Below are positions 34,140 to 47,700 of a stretch of 64,000 nucleotides of DNA, piece after piece. The notes under the pieces were generated by a model. It did not search any database, was not told the origin of the DNA, and was given only the letters and a program-made list of their open reading frames with translations. Position 1 is the stretch's first letter; every line of letters starts with the position of its first letter. Both the position numbers and the translations under genes were made by a program. This DNA is from Callaeas wilsoni (taxonomy: Eukaryota > Chordata > Aves > Passeriformes > Callaeidae), in the NCBI GenBank assembly GCA_013398955.1, contig VWPU01010321.1, forward strand, positions 82,634-146,633. The letters are read 5' to 3'.

Positions 34140-36460
34140 GTAAGTCATTATGTTTGTAGAGGAATTTATGTCTCAGTACTACAGCATATATCCAACCTTC
34201 CCATGCAATCTGGATACAAGAGCATAAATCAACATGTTCAAAATGTTTAAGGAAATATATCTTTTATTATTTAGGAAAAAAAACTAGTGTTATACCTAAA
34301 ATTATAGCTTTTAATAAAGAATTAATCTAACAGTTGCAACAGCACTGTGTATCAAAACATGCCTGATGTTGGTGTGGCTTGTCCTTCAGCCACGATGCTA
34401 GACAGGAACATCCCTGGAAAGGTACTGTGCAGATTTTCATAGTTTTCTGAAAACTCCAGGATCAGTCACTGATTTGGGATGACTAGGCATTTTCTTGGAC
34501 TGTACATACTCAGCCCAGCAGTGATCCACCAGTCTGTCCTGTAATTTAAACACACTCTCCTCAACAGCTCCACATGCTCCTCTTTGCAAATTCTATCCTC
34601 AAAGATAAATTTAATTCACAAGGATTTACGTAACACAGATAAAAACATGATCATTATGCTTAACTTTGGACTATTTGTCACCAAGAAAACACAGGAAAGT
34701 CATTGTGACAATACTGGATTTGGATTTAAATAAACGTGTAGCATGAAATAGCAAATATATACGAACTATGTAGATAGTGGGAACTCAGAGCTTTCAGATC
34801 ATAATTAAAAAGCAGAGCTACCATGCAATCTTTTTTGCTGGTATTTCAAACTATTAGTAGGACTAGACAGGAAGATTCAGGACACACAGCAAACAGCTTT
34901 CACAGCTAACAGCTGCCATGCAGAAGAATTTGCATTGGGAACTTGAAATGCGCAAAAATTGTAAACAGGAACTAATAAGGGAAATCACAGCACAGATGTA
35001 CAAGTGATCATAACATTCCTTGCCTGAGATGCAAAGATGAAAAAACCCCCTATTAATTCATAATCAAGCTTCTTGAACTCATTCAAGCTTTGGAGGACAT
35101 AAAAACCCTACAGTGTAACAGAGGTTACAAATGCTAGACAGACTGAGTTTCTAGCCCAGAAAGAAGGACAAATCCAGCACAAAACACACATGGTGTTTTG
35201 TACTGAATTTCATCCAAAGTTTCTCTCAGGCTCTGATTCCAGATTCTGCAGAGAGCTAACTTTTAATACCGTCAATATGTCTTCAGGAACATGATAAATT
35301 ACTTGACAGGTTGAAGAGCCTAGGCACGCAAAGGTGAAGTGACTCAGATGCTGACTGTAGCTCATCTGTCCTCAACAAAAAGGATGCTTTCCTCATGCAG
35401 CTGCACAGACACCCTGCCGCTGCAGTCATTATTCACACGCATGTTGTCTGAGGACAACATCAATATCAGATACAACCACAAATGGAAATGGCTTCACGGA
35501 AGTGTGAAAAGCCAGATCTTTTATTCAGGGAAATGAACAAAAATGTTTAAAAATGTGTGTATGGAACAGAAAGTATATAGAGGTTCTTTATCAGACTCGT
35601 CAATTTATTCCTCTTTGTTTCAGCCGTGGCTTTGTCACCATAAGTACTTGTGTCATCTCAGCCCTCCCCTTAGCCTGTTCGGTCTCAGCTGATAAGGCCT
35701 TTTGAACAGAAGTTACTTCAAATGAACTTTTTATAGCACCTGTTAAATGGTTACTTGATTTTAATAGCAGATTCTGGGCACTCTGTCAACAAAAATAACT
35801 TACACCACTGCTAAGCATGGCCCAGAAAATTACTCTGTTTTTTCCTAGCTTGCGTTTAGTCTTACAAAGGGCAAGAGTTATGTTGCAAATTGGTAAAATT
35901 TCTGGCTACCTGCTGTCTAGAATGGATTGTATTAAGACATTTATTGCATTACACCACACACACTGTGTCAATAACCATATAGAATGAGCATTGTCTTTCA
36001 GATGTTTTCTATAGCATTATGTTGAACTTATTAGTGTAGCTCTCAAACCACCATCATAATTAAGATATTTAAGTTATTGATGCCATTTGTTTCTCATTTT
36101 AAAAAAACCCCCACATAATTCTCTATTTTATAAAAAACTCATGGAAAAATATTACTGACATATTTGGGTACACATGATTTTGGAAGCATTACTTTAATCC
36201 CCAGGAAGTAATTTAATAAAAATGGATTTTTCTACCTCAAGAGGTCTGAAAAAAACTTCTCATAAATATTGGATATAGAAATGTCCTTACAGTAACAACT
36301 GTCAAAGCTCCAGCTTAAGTAATAAAAAGCTTAATAAAGTTCACTTTTGATTAATGATACTTTCCTCTCCCTCTAATTTTTAACTAAATGCCATCTGCTA
36401 ACAGCGTAATCAAGGGTCCCCCTACCTTACTTCTATAAATATCTGTGTTGTTCCCTCTAG
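34140..36460. other. Unannotated AT-rich DNA
   Basis: Nothing recognisable was found beyond short chance frames. Confidence 0.55.
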
Positions 36461-36529
36461 AAAGCCACCAGAATTGCACCAGATGCGGGTTTGACATGAA
36501 GCCCTTCAGATTCAGATTTTGCAGCTTCA
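36461..36529 (+). other. Candidate 69-nt cassette exon, symmetric phase, cysteine-containing
   Basis: The acceptor at 36444-36460 ends GTTGTTCCCTCTAG and the donor GTAAGT starts at 36530. The 69 bases are open in one frame only. In that frame they split as 2 + 22 codons + 1, a phase 1-1 exon that can be skipped without shifting the frame. Phase 1-1 exons are common among extracellular modules. The peptide, SHQNCTRCGFDMKPFRFRFC and then SF, has three cysteines and a basic-aromatic tail. I do not recognise a family and no neighbouring exon was found in this window. An old repeat fragment lies about 40 bases downstream, so the block could also be unrecognised repeat sequence. Confidence 0.27.
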
Positions 36530-36569
36530 GTAAGTCTGATTCTGCAGAGACCCACCCACTCCCTTTCCT

Positions 36570-36660
36570 TTTGTTGGCTCCAGCCAATGCTGTTGAAGTC
36601 AATGGGACGATAACTCGCGTACGTCCTTGGAGGGTCAGTCCTAATACTGGACACATAGAT
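36570..36660. repeat. Old amniote interspersed repeat fragment (tentative)
   Basis: TGTTGAAGTCAATGGGACGA at 36590, then TAACTCGCGTACGTCC, resembles a segment I know from reptile and bird genomes that reads TTGAAGTCAATGGGACTACTCGCGTG. The match is short and diverged, and the repeat class cannot be named by eye. The CpG sites here (CTCGCGTACGT) are unusual for old repeat DNA. Confidence 0.4.
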
Positions 36661-39600
36661 TGACCAGCAGCTGCTGCTGAGAAAAGTGAAATCAGACCAG
36701 TACTGTTGGTTTGCTGCAAAAGTTAAACTGCCCACTATCCAGGCACACCTGCTAAATATCAAAATGCCAAAGGCCTAATGCACTCCTGTGTTATGCCAGG
36801 TTTATGTCAGGGAAACCCTATAGGCTGAAGCAGGGGCCTTCATAGGCCCACGGGGTTAAGGATCAAATTCCAGCTCTTGTGAGCCCCTCCCCTTTTCAAC
36901 TCAATTATTTTAAAAATATTTAGTAATTGAGTTTCTGTTTTAATGTCCAGCCACTGTTGAAGTCATCCCATGCACTAAAAGGAATCAAAATCTCATTTAT
37001 CTAAAAGGGAAATTAATCTTAAGCCTCCAATTTCTACAACTCAGATGATATTCAGTAGGTGTCAAGAAAGTGGAGTGGGAGAAAGAGCAGCTCCTCCTCC
37101 CTGAAGAGCAGAGGAAGTCCTGCCACAGTCTTTAAAGCAAGGGTATAGACAGCTGTCTTGGGAAGATTGTTCTGGCTTCTGAAACCTTTCTGAATGGAAT
37201 TGCTTCATATTGCATGATCCAAACATCAGAAAATATGGGATTTAAAAGATAAATCTTTATTTCAGTTTTGCTACTGATGCCTATGTGTTTACCTCCCTAC
37301 TGCTGTGTGCCCTATTCCTGTCATGTTTGCCCCTTTGAACTTTACCTGTTGTGTGAGAGTGTTATCTTGCTATAGTTATGCCATAGTATCTAATTTGTTA
37401 AATACATTTTAAATGGTCTGATATGGGTGAATTCCTGAATGCTATACAGACATTCTCACTTTTAGAAATTGTGATTGTTCCACAGAACTATTTCTCACTT
37501 TTGTACCTCATGATTTTCTAGGACATGTCAAATCTCTATTTTTTTTCTAGGAAAGAAGTCATCTCAGTTTATGGCAGTAATTGCATCAAATATAGACTGA
37601 CTTGAAGTTTTTTTATTTCTTTCTCCTTCATTTTGTTATCCAGATATTCCTCATTGCCTTTGGGCAATTCCTGTCACAAACAAAATTATTGTTCCATAGT
37701 GATATAACCACAGTCTGCCAACAGGAAGCAAAATGTCACTGACTGTCGTTGCTGTTGTGTGCAGCTTTTCCCAAGGCTGCAGGCCTGACAGCCTAAGTGA
37801 TGTAAATCCTATCCACAGTCGTTGTCCCACTGCAATTAACAGAGCTGACGTTTACTGGTCTGAGCTCATGAGTTTATGCTTTATAGCTGTGAGAGCAGCA
37901 TTTCAAGGCTTTCCTCAAGTCTGTCCCTCCAAAGTGGGTATGTCCTTTTAGAAACCATTTCTCTGACATGTATCCTTACTCCAAATTTTTTATAGTCCCA
38001 TAATGAAATACAACATGGAAAAAGATTTAGGATTCAGTTTGCCTAGCTAACATACAAAAATAATTTGGCAGCTGGGGCTCCATGGGGAAGGATGTAGGCA
38101 GGAAAAAACACAGACTGGGACATAATGAATGTTTTTAAAATCCTCACAAGCTTAGGTACTTACTGTCAAGACTAGCAACTGATGTATGCTATTATGAAAA
38201 TGTTTCCTTTTTTATTTTTTTCTCTCCAGAATCTGTTTTTAAACATCAGTTGGTCACATTGAAAATAATCAATGTCAGTTAGTCTTATCAGTTCACAACA
38301 CTGTAAGTTATATTTTGCAATATAAATTATTATTTAAATGATATTAAGTAGCATTAGCGCTATGGTAACAAGCAATGGCACATTTTGTACAAACAGATAA
38401 GCCTGCTCTTCCTACGCCTGTATCCAGGGTGCTGGGCTGAGTTTGTTCTCAGAGGGAGAAGGATACGATTACTGAGATAAAACAAAATCACACACTACAG
38501 CCATTATGGTGAACGGGGGAGGGGAGAATGTTAAATGTATTTAAACTTCAGGAGGTTAAAACAGTGTGTGCCAAAAATCTCTAAAATGTCAGGATTAATA
38601 ACAGCTGGAAGCAAGAGCAGAGCTGACTCTCCATTCCTAATGCATAATTCAGCACTTAAGGTGCCAGGATGTTGATTTATCAAGCTTTTTCATTTTATCC
38701 CAACAGCCCTCCCACATAATGGCAATAGCTGGTGATAAAGAGAGTACACAAATGTTAAATAATATATTCATTTCTTACCTCTGGCATAGCCAAGGAACAT
38801 TGTTTCAATGCCCTAGATTATGTCTCCAAACATGAGGAATATCTAAGGTATAGCAATTAAGCATAAATCAATTAAAAAACTCCAACCATCCAAGGGCACA
38901 CTCTTAATGAAATAAAAATTGAAAATCACAGTAATATGGGAGAACAGAAACTCAGAACAAGCATGTAGCTTTCAAATAAAAACCGAGCGCTTTTGAATGA
39001 AACCTCTTGCAGTAAGATCAGAAAGCAAGTCCTTTAGCTCCATGAGGTGTAAAATCTGAGGGAAGTGGCATGTGAGCGACACTGGCTGATTGCATTTCAA
39101 GCTGCATTTGAAGTCAGGACCTTCAACACTGAAATGTATGCGTATCCTACTCTAAGTAGTCAAATTCTGCTAATCAGCATGATGGTATGTATTCGTCTTT
39201 TGACAGCCAGTAGGGACGCCTCTTTGATGGTGTTTACACACCTCTGATATGGGTAAAGCAGCCTATTCTAAGCGTTTAAAAGACCCCAGTGCTATGTTAA
39301 TGAGTAAAGTTTTATGATAAATGCTTGCTTGGGTTATGAATTCCAAAAGCATGAACTAAAAAGAATACCAACCATAACTGGTATGCATTAATATATTTTA
39401 ATGGATGTTAGCTAGAAGAGGAAGAAACCTTCCATTTTCCATCAGATCTCTTTTATATCAATTGCACTATCAGTGCAAGTTAGTGCAGCATCTGCTTTCA
39501 CTATCGCTGCCCAGAGGTAGGAAGTAGAGCTATTAGTTTCCGATAATATAATATTAATCTCTCTAATGAATAATACTTTCTACATAAAGATCCCAATTAT

Positions 39601-42600
39601 TTTTATATTACATCTATCCTGCAACAGAAACAAAAAATGGCAAAACATCTTGCTCCAAGTTTAGGAGATGAGTTTACAGCAGACGCAAGAGAGCACCTAT
39701 CACCTGACCCAGTCTGTGATCTCTGTAGGGACTTAAACTGACACCATGCTGGAGTCTGCCTTTAACAGGCTCTAAGCCCGCAAGTTAGTAATAGAAAGCT
39801 TGAAAACAGAAAAATGTCTACCCCACCACATGAATGAATAAGTGCCATAAAAATAACAAAGGTGTTAAATGAAAGTGTGCTTTGTAACCTAAACACAATG
39901 TTTTGTTTTATGAGAAAAGACACAGCATATGGGTCAAGCAGTTATCAGCCTTTGATTTGCATGATGCAGTGATGTAAGACTGTATCTGCTCTGCAGCCAG
40001 TCGTTCATGCTAGGTATAACAGGAGCTATAATATGGTTACCACAGTGAGAATAAATCCTCTAGATCATTCTGGAAATCTGGAATAAAACCAGTAAAAGGA
40101 TTATGGGAGTTTTCTCTGAAAGACAAGCCAGATATTCTAGTTTTCCTTTAACCCAGACCATGTTTTCTAATGAAGCACAACTCAAAGCCAGAGCCAGCAA
40201 AAAAACCCAGTCATAAAAGTGTGACTGAACCTGTAACTAATTAACACCTGCATGGAGGAGAGTTGATCACAGGAGTTTGCCATCAGAATGCCACTATCTC
40301 AGTGGAAACTGGGTGGGCAGGGAAGACTGGGTCTCAGACTTATAAGGCACTACTGTAAATGCTTGTCAGTTCAAAATGAAGCCAGCATGAGCACACAGAA
40401 ATATTTTTTGTAAGGATTGGCTGTCACTTTAAAACCAGACAGGGTATCTCTCATTGATGGTGGGCTTGGGCTTCTCTGAGTGGGAAATCTTGACAGGGAA
40501 CTGCAGCTGACAAGGAACTGTGATTTGTGCACTCAAAGTGCTCTGGGGTCTGGGAGTGAGGAGTTTGGTCGAGCTGCTGATTGATGAAGAGTTTAGTCTG
40601 ATCTAACTGCTGGCATATCATGGTTTCTGGCACAAATGGGTTGCGCTTGGGATGAGGCAACAATACTTCAACCCAGTATGCAGTGAACATTCAGCAATGC
40701 CTACAGAAAGCCAATTCCTGTCTTGCATGAGACAGTTGGAAGTTGGATTGATATTTGGATTGATCAGGAGGAGAGTATGTGGATACTTCAGATGCTGTGG
40801 GAAATGTAATGTCACTTTAATGTAACTTTCTAGAGGGGTCTTCTGTTTTCCCTTGCATGATGTGAGAGATTTCCTGAATTTACTTTTTTTACAATCCGAA
40901 ACAAGTTACCTATGCTACTCTAGCAGGTGGGTTGGTAGGTTGGCATTTCCTTAGTCAGTGCTATCCCACATTGACCCAGTGGGATACAAACAAGAAAAGG
41001 TCAAGAAAAATCCAATTGTAGAACTGCAAGTTATGCCTAGGAAAGGGAAGAGAGGAAAGATACTGTAGCATTTGCTGTCACTGTATCATTTCTAGCCAGG
41101 TCAAGGAAAAAATCTTGCTTCCCACCTTGATAAACCATTAGCAATAGGTCAGGAGTCAGCTGCTTCCTTTATCAGCACAGGGAGCTTAAATGTCAACGAT
41201 TAAATGTTTCCATGGAGATCCCCTGAGCTTCACTAATGTGGGCACATTATTTACACCCACACTGCTGGAGAAATGAGAATGACAGCACGTTTTGTTGTGC
41301 CCCAGCATATCTGAAGCAAATGCTGCAGCTGGACTCTGAAACAACATCTCGGGACACAGAGCCACATTGCGGAGATGTGAGAGACACCTGTTCATCTGAT
41401 TTAGGCTCTTGTTGGAAAGAAGCAGCCAGCATTTTTAATGTTGCATTCTGGAGAGATGACTCCAGTGCAGAGGGATTGTCACAGCTGCTCAGTAGTAAAA
41501 AAGGAATCCTTGCAGGAGGCTGCAGTAGGTAGTACATCAACTCTGTGACCTACATAGGCTGCACACACTTTAGTTGTTAATTTATTTCATCTGGGAAAGA
41601 GCAGATAAATTCACAATCAGAGGAGTGGAGGAATATCTTGTTTGTTCCAAATTGGTTCAGCCTGGTTCAAGCTGATTATCTTACATGGGAGTCACTCCAG
41701 AGTGACTTTCTCCATTAGTATTAATAACTGAAGTGTGAAAATTACTGACGTTATTTTGATGAATTTTTGATGAATGATCTGCCATTTAAATAAACTCATT
41801 TTCATTCCTTTCCACAAGCACGCAAGTTATGATGATATGGTCGTAAGTGAATTTTGATGTCATGTACAAATATGTAGCATGTTCCGGAATATTTACTTTC
41901 CATCTGTGGTCATGTAGAAGGGATATTTTCAGGCAAAACAAAACGAAGTGCCATGGGACTTGCTACAGCACCTTCTGCAGCCTGAGCAACTGCATGCAGG
42001 TGGCTGCCAAAATCTTTTGATGTATGATAACCTAATAGAATACACAACTGTATATTTTAAGGCAGTACAGGCATGTTTAGTGATGAGCAATAATAACCCC
42101 TACTTTCGATTAAAGAACGCTTCAGAGTGAAATTTCTCCTTAGACACTGATGTCCAGATGTGGTACGTTTTTCTATGGACTGCCCTTTTTTCCTCATAAG
42201 ATGCAAAAACCATTGGAGACCCAACTGGCAAATATGTATGACAGAAGTATCTGAAATGTCTCTCAAATCAAATCAGATATGCCATGAGCAGCTTAGATTC
42301 CCATCGCCTCCACTATCACTGGCTCTCACATAAAGTAGATCAGCCCCAGAGCCACACAGCCTTCTCCCAGTCCCTGAACTTGTTGGCTTAAACCAAATTC
42401 ATTATACTTGGCTTTGCTGTAGATGCAGCAGGGACTAAGTAAATAGCTTTTCCCTTCCTTCTCAGACACTCCAAGCCCTAAAGGAAGCAGAAGTTTGGTT
42501 TTTGGGGAGAGAGGATAGGGATTTCTAGCTGGGTGTAGGCAGGGCTAGAGGATAGAGCAGGAGCTCTTAGAGCACTGGAAGCTGGCAGACGGGTGTTTCC

Positions 42601-43964
42601 TGAGCGCTGGATGCTCAGCAAGGCTCCGCTGTGCTGAGTTTTCCCTTGATTAGAGCAGAGGCTGAGTCTAGACCTGTGCCTTTACCAAACAGCTGGGTTG
42701 TAGCCATGTTTTTGCAATAGCATTCCTGGAAGTACCAGTCTGTCTGACTGCATTTCTGGGAAGGTAGCACAGCACCACTAACTCTGATTTAGTGTGCAGC
42801 TTAAATTAATTCCTTCCTGGAAGTGTGGCTGATGCGTAGGAAGATGAAAAGATCCTCCTTGTATAAAATCTGTTAAAGCTGTTTGTTTACCATTTTAGAA
42901 AAACAAAACACTGCTAGTGAGGACAGTCTTCTGGATGTGTAAGAACCACATGGAAAAATCCAGTAAAAAACCAGAGCTGGATTGATTGTTACTGATCCTG
43001 CTTCAAACAAACTGCTTTGAATAAATGCAAGACAGAAAAAAATTAAGTAGATTCACAGTGAATTTAAGAAGACAATTCTTCTGTTATCAGTGATGCTAAT
43101 GAACTCCCTAGCTACAAAGTGTATTTTTGATCTGGGTACCCTTTACAATGCTGAACCTGAAATAAATCCATCATATTAAACATTAAAATAAAACGTAGCA
43201 ATGGAATCTCTCAGCATTTTTAATAGAAAACTGAGCCGGTTGCTTCTTGTCAGTAGTCTTATTCTGGTTCAGGCTAGGAAAAACAAATGACTCCAGTTTC
43301 ATGGCTGTCAATGGAGGTGCCTCTCTCAGCCTAGAAATTAGTGGGCCATTACCAACAAGTTTAAGGGGGTTGTTCTTATCCCTTACCATATAAACCCCAA
43401 GTGTCCGTAGATGGGTGACTGACTGAATGTGTGAGAATCCGGTGAATCTGTGAGACTTAAGCTTAGGTCATAGAAATCTTGTTAAGTACATTAGGGGAAT
43501 CTAGAGTGGTGTTTCTTTAGTTATTCTTCTTCAGAGAGCCTTGGCCCTTTTCACCTCAGCTGGGTCTGAGCCAGCTGACCAGGCAGCTCACACACGTTTG
43601 GTAATGGGATCTGCAGAAACCCAGGGGTGGTGCAAGGAAACACTTAAAGCAACTGCAATCAACTCACTTTTTATGTATCCTGGTTGGAACTTAGTCATGT
43701 CACATAGGCAAAAACCACACATGGGCTCCATTCAGAATTCATCCAGGTCCAGTTGGGCAATTATCTAATGGCTAATAAGCAGTGATGCTTCATGTGCTCT
43801 GAAGAACCTGTCAGATGTACCACATCCCCAGAAGGAAGAGTACAGAGCAAGAGGAAACACATAAAGGACATCTCTTTCCACAGGACCCCTGCTTTACTCC
43901 CCAGACCCTGCACTCATATGTACATCTTTACATTTTAGTCATGACCATCAGTGGTATGCAGGAC
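36661..43964. other. Long unannotated stretch, mostly AT-rich
   Basis: No recognisable mobile element or gene in 7.3 kb. Opposed open frames of about 98 codons at 41236-41540 lie in a slightly GC-richer patch and have no motif. The segments at 38320-38720 and 39050-39250 are free of visible repeats and could be conserved non-coding DNA, but nothing in one sequence can show that. Confidence 0.5.
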
Positions 43965-44767
43965 TGTGCCGGTTTGGACACAAATCCAGGAGGAAACCAC
44001 CCGAGAGGGGCGTCTCACTCTCTCTCTCCCCTGCCTGCCAGGCAAGCAGGCCCCGGCAGCGCCTCCCCCACGGGTTCGGGAAAATAATTTCTCGAGTGAA
44101 AGTGAAAAAAGCTATTCATTTAACAAACAGAGTCCCCCCCTGTCACGGGGAAAAAAGGATATTGAAACCCCCTCCCCTGTCCCCTAAAAGAGGACCATGG
44201 ATTTTAGAGTTCTTTCTGTAGGTAAAGCCTGCAGTCCTGAGCTGGGCCGGGCGGGGCCAGGCAGGGTCCGAGGATCCCCCTTGGAGGGTCCCGCCGAGCA
44301 GGTCCGGAGATGGTAGCTGGTCTTGGACGAAGAAGCAAGCCAAAAACAGTCCAAAAAGGAACAGAAGCCGCTGAGGCAGATCACAGTCCCTTCTCTGCTG
44401 AAAGCCAAAGAAGCTAAAGAGCAAAATTCTTCTAACCAACAAATGTTGTCAGAATCGGGAGAGAAAAGAATGCAAAACATTCTAGTTGCAAGGTCAAGCT
44501 AGTCGCTTTGAAGAGTTCTCTCAGCTTCTCTCTCCCCCCTTTGCAATTTAAAGGTACGCTAGAGATCAAGCAGGCAATGGGGAATACAGTATGGTCATAG
44601 AATCACCCCAAGACAAGGACATATCCCACCTATCCTGTACAAAGATTAAAGACAAAGCATTAAGTGCAGCAGGAAACAAAAATAGAGAAATGTGGCTAAT
44701 CAAGCTGAGGCGTAGAGACCAAATTCCAAGGTCTTGACCACATCCCAGGGTGCAAGGTCCCTGTCCA
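43965..44767 (+). mobile_element. Solo LTR-like element of an avian endogenous retrovirus, copy B
   Basis: It starts TGTGCCGGTTTGGACACAAA at 43965 and is similar, in reverse complement, to 1-688. It is GC-rich in its first half. Possible control sites in order are a TTTAAAGG at 44547-44554 (TATA-like) and an ATTAAA at 44645-44650 (poly(A)-like). A possible end is CTGTCCA at 44761-44767, where the next bases GGAC match the GGAC just before 43965; this would be a 4-bp target-site duplication. That end is an inference, because copy A is cut by the window before this point. Homology to copy A is clear to about 44640. No internal viral genes are present, so it is a solo LTR, and the frames crossing it are chance. 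Confidence 0.72.
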
Positions 44768-47700
44768 GGACACTCCTTGTGGCTTTGCAAAGAGCACAGG
44801 ATGTAATGCTGCGGGCTAGCAGTGAAACATTCTCCAAGGGAGACCTTTGGAGGACTCATTTTCCTGAAGATCATCAGCCCACTTCACTCATCCCCAGACA
44901 AATGGGCTACCTACCATGCAGCACAGTTTCCTGGAATGTCATTTTTCACTAAGTTTGAGGATTGATACTGTTATTTTTACTTTCTTCCCACTTTGAAAGG
45001 ATAAATCTATATAATAAGGAGTTAGAGAAGCATGTCTGATACTCAGTTTAAATCTAGATATCCAACAGAGAAAAATACTGCCATATATGCCTTGCAAAAG
45101 GACATTCTGTTCTATTTTTAAGAACATAGAATGATACAATCTGTATTTTTTTCTTTTTCAAAGGAAAAGTAAAACACAAAGTAACTTTCACTGTGACTCA
45201 GGCCTTAACATCTTTTGTTTCTTCATGTTTTTTCACACTGCTGCTCACTTTTTCTGCAAGTACCATGTACACTTTTAGAGACCCATAGGAATTGTTCCAA
45301 ATTTTCAGTACAGTATTTTATATCATGTTTTCTTTATATTGTACTTGTGTCAATATGGCAGGTTTTATTATTGTGCCATGTTGCATCCTGAGCTGTGAAG
45401 AACAGCCTACTTGCTTTAGATCTTTAATGTGGAGAGAAGGATGGTAACTATTGATCCTTGCCAGAAGATACAGGAAAATCTGACACTTCAAATAAACCTA
45501 AAACTTTTACAAAATGAACTCTCAATTTCAGCAAGTTTTGAGACAGGGAAAATCATTAGTATATCTAGTTCAAGAATATGACTGCAGCAGTGGCTTGTAT
45601 CTGGCAGAGATAGTTAGCAAAGAAAAAATATGCTTTCCCGTTCTCTCATTTTAATTGTCTTTCCCTCCTTTCACATTAATGTAATTTAGTTTAGTTAAAG
45701 CTTTTTTTCTGCATTATCTTTTTTTTTTTTTGATCTGTGGGGCAGCAAATTTTATCAGGGCCTGGGTAAGAAATAGGTTGATGTTATGTTGAAAAGGTTA
45801 CAGGATTTCACATCACAATTACAGAATTATTATAAATACATGCACATACAGAACCAATATTTAAAATTCTTTGCTACTGCTACATAGCACAATAATGAAT
45901 TCTCAGTCTGTGGGAACACAGAACAAAATAATATTACTTCCTTTAACTCTGGGAGTTAAAGTAAGTATTCTCTTTGATTTGAATCAGAGTTGGTACTTCG
46001 TTCGGCATTAAAATAAAAATCTGTCCTGATTTCTTGCCTGTTTGTCTTGTGGATAAGCATGACATAAAACAATGATGAGTAGCATTATTTTTGGCTGCAG
46101 TGTGCTTTTCAGAGTAGGTGGAATGACACAACACAAGACCATTAATAAAGATGAAACTCCCGTTCTTTAGACTTCTTCGATTCAAGACCTTACTGATTAA
46201 ATCTTTCACATTTACAGAAAAAGGAAGTAGGCAGGTAATGCACCTGAGGCTTCTACCCAGTAGCATAAATAGCTTGTCCTTGCTCCCCTTTTCCACATGC
46301 CTACATGTTATTTCTGCATGCTCTCACACTGAGAGCACCACACTGTATTTTGTTGCAGGCTGTGCAGCAGAGCTGTGCTGATGTTCAGAGTTGCCATGAG
46401 CTAGGACAGCTCCCCAGGGCTAGCCTGTGTCTTTGGAATTGCTTAGAAATGCAAGACAGACAGTAAGAGGCTGAAGCAGCCAGTCCGTAATGCCCTGTAG
46501 AAAGAAATTAATGTCTAGTAACAAGCTCTCTTGTTTTATTGCCAATGCTACTGTACAGCAGGAGGCAAAGAGGGTATTTCCTTTGAATTCTGTGAAAAAA
46601 TGCATCGCCTCTTTCCCCAGTTTATTATCTCTGTAATTTGTCCATGCAGATGTGTGCAGATATATCCACATCACTGGCTGGAAGTGACACAGTCATGTTG
46701 GGGTGATGCTGTGGCTGACCTAGAACTGAATGGTTGTATCTTAGAGAAGACACATGGGCCTGAATGCATGTAATATATTCATACAGGCCTTTTGCTGACC
46801 CTGAATTTATTACAGATGAGTAGGACCAGTGTCCCCAGAGTGTTCTGTAGAAATATTTACTCTTTCCATTCCATTAAGTTACCAAGTGCTGTTTATGAGT
46901 ACCATGAAAAGAATTCAACACTGATACTCGCTGTCAGGAGAAGAGCTCTTGCTGTAATCTCAGTCCTGCAATGCTCCTACTGAACCTGATGTGGAAGGTG
47001 AGGTGTTTATGGGAGGAAATTCTCATTCCCTCTGTTTTCCTCATCCAGAAGTGAAAGACTTGATACACTTTGCCCATGAGAAAACATTCTCCAAACAAAC
47101 CTCAGAGCCTCTTGGAATTGCTCTTTACCATTAGTTTGTTAATGGTATCCTACAAAAGTCACATCATCCCCTAAAGTTTACTTTGAAATGTTTTCTAGAA
47201 AGGAAGCAAAATACATCTAGCTTGAAGTCAATTTTAACATGACTAATATCATAATGTATTTAATAACCTTCTAATGTATGTAGCAACCTAGAATGCACTC
47301 AGAAGTTTTATTATTGAAATAAAAAGCTGCAGAAAATGTCTCTTTCTCTCACTCTCACTCTCTCTTTTTTTTAACAGTAATTAAATCATGATTAGGTTGC
47401 AAATCAAGTTTTCTTTTTCTCAAGGTTCTTTTTTTTGTGTCCAAGGCATAATTATTCAGGCATAATTCTCAGTCTCTCATTCAGGAAGGATTAAAGATCT
47501 CTTGGTTTATACATGTTATCTAGGTGATGACGTGCTGGTCTCTGCTGGTTTCTGGGGCTGGGCTGTGTTACTGCCCATCGTGCATCTCAGTCTCAGACAA
47601 ATGTGTACTTCCTACACTGCATTTCTGTCTTCTCTTAGGGATGGAAGTGTAAATACTTATTTTTATGAGACATATGAAAATACTCTGCCATGATATATCA

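Noticed and set aside
41236..41540. Overlapping open frames of about 98 codons on both strands
   Set aside because: No motif, no splice context and a slightly GC-richer patch; chance explains them.
1..44767. The two related LTRs as the ends of one provirus
   Set aside because: They are in opposite orientation, 43 kb apart, and no gag, pol or env sequence lies between them.
45719..45768. Possible 20-nt microexon between a T-run acceptor and a GTAAGA donor
   Set aside because: Too short to support from sequence alone, and the T-run is ordinary low complexity.
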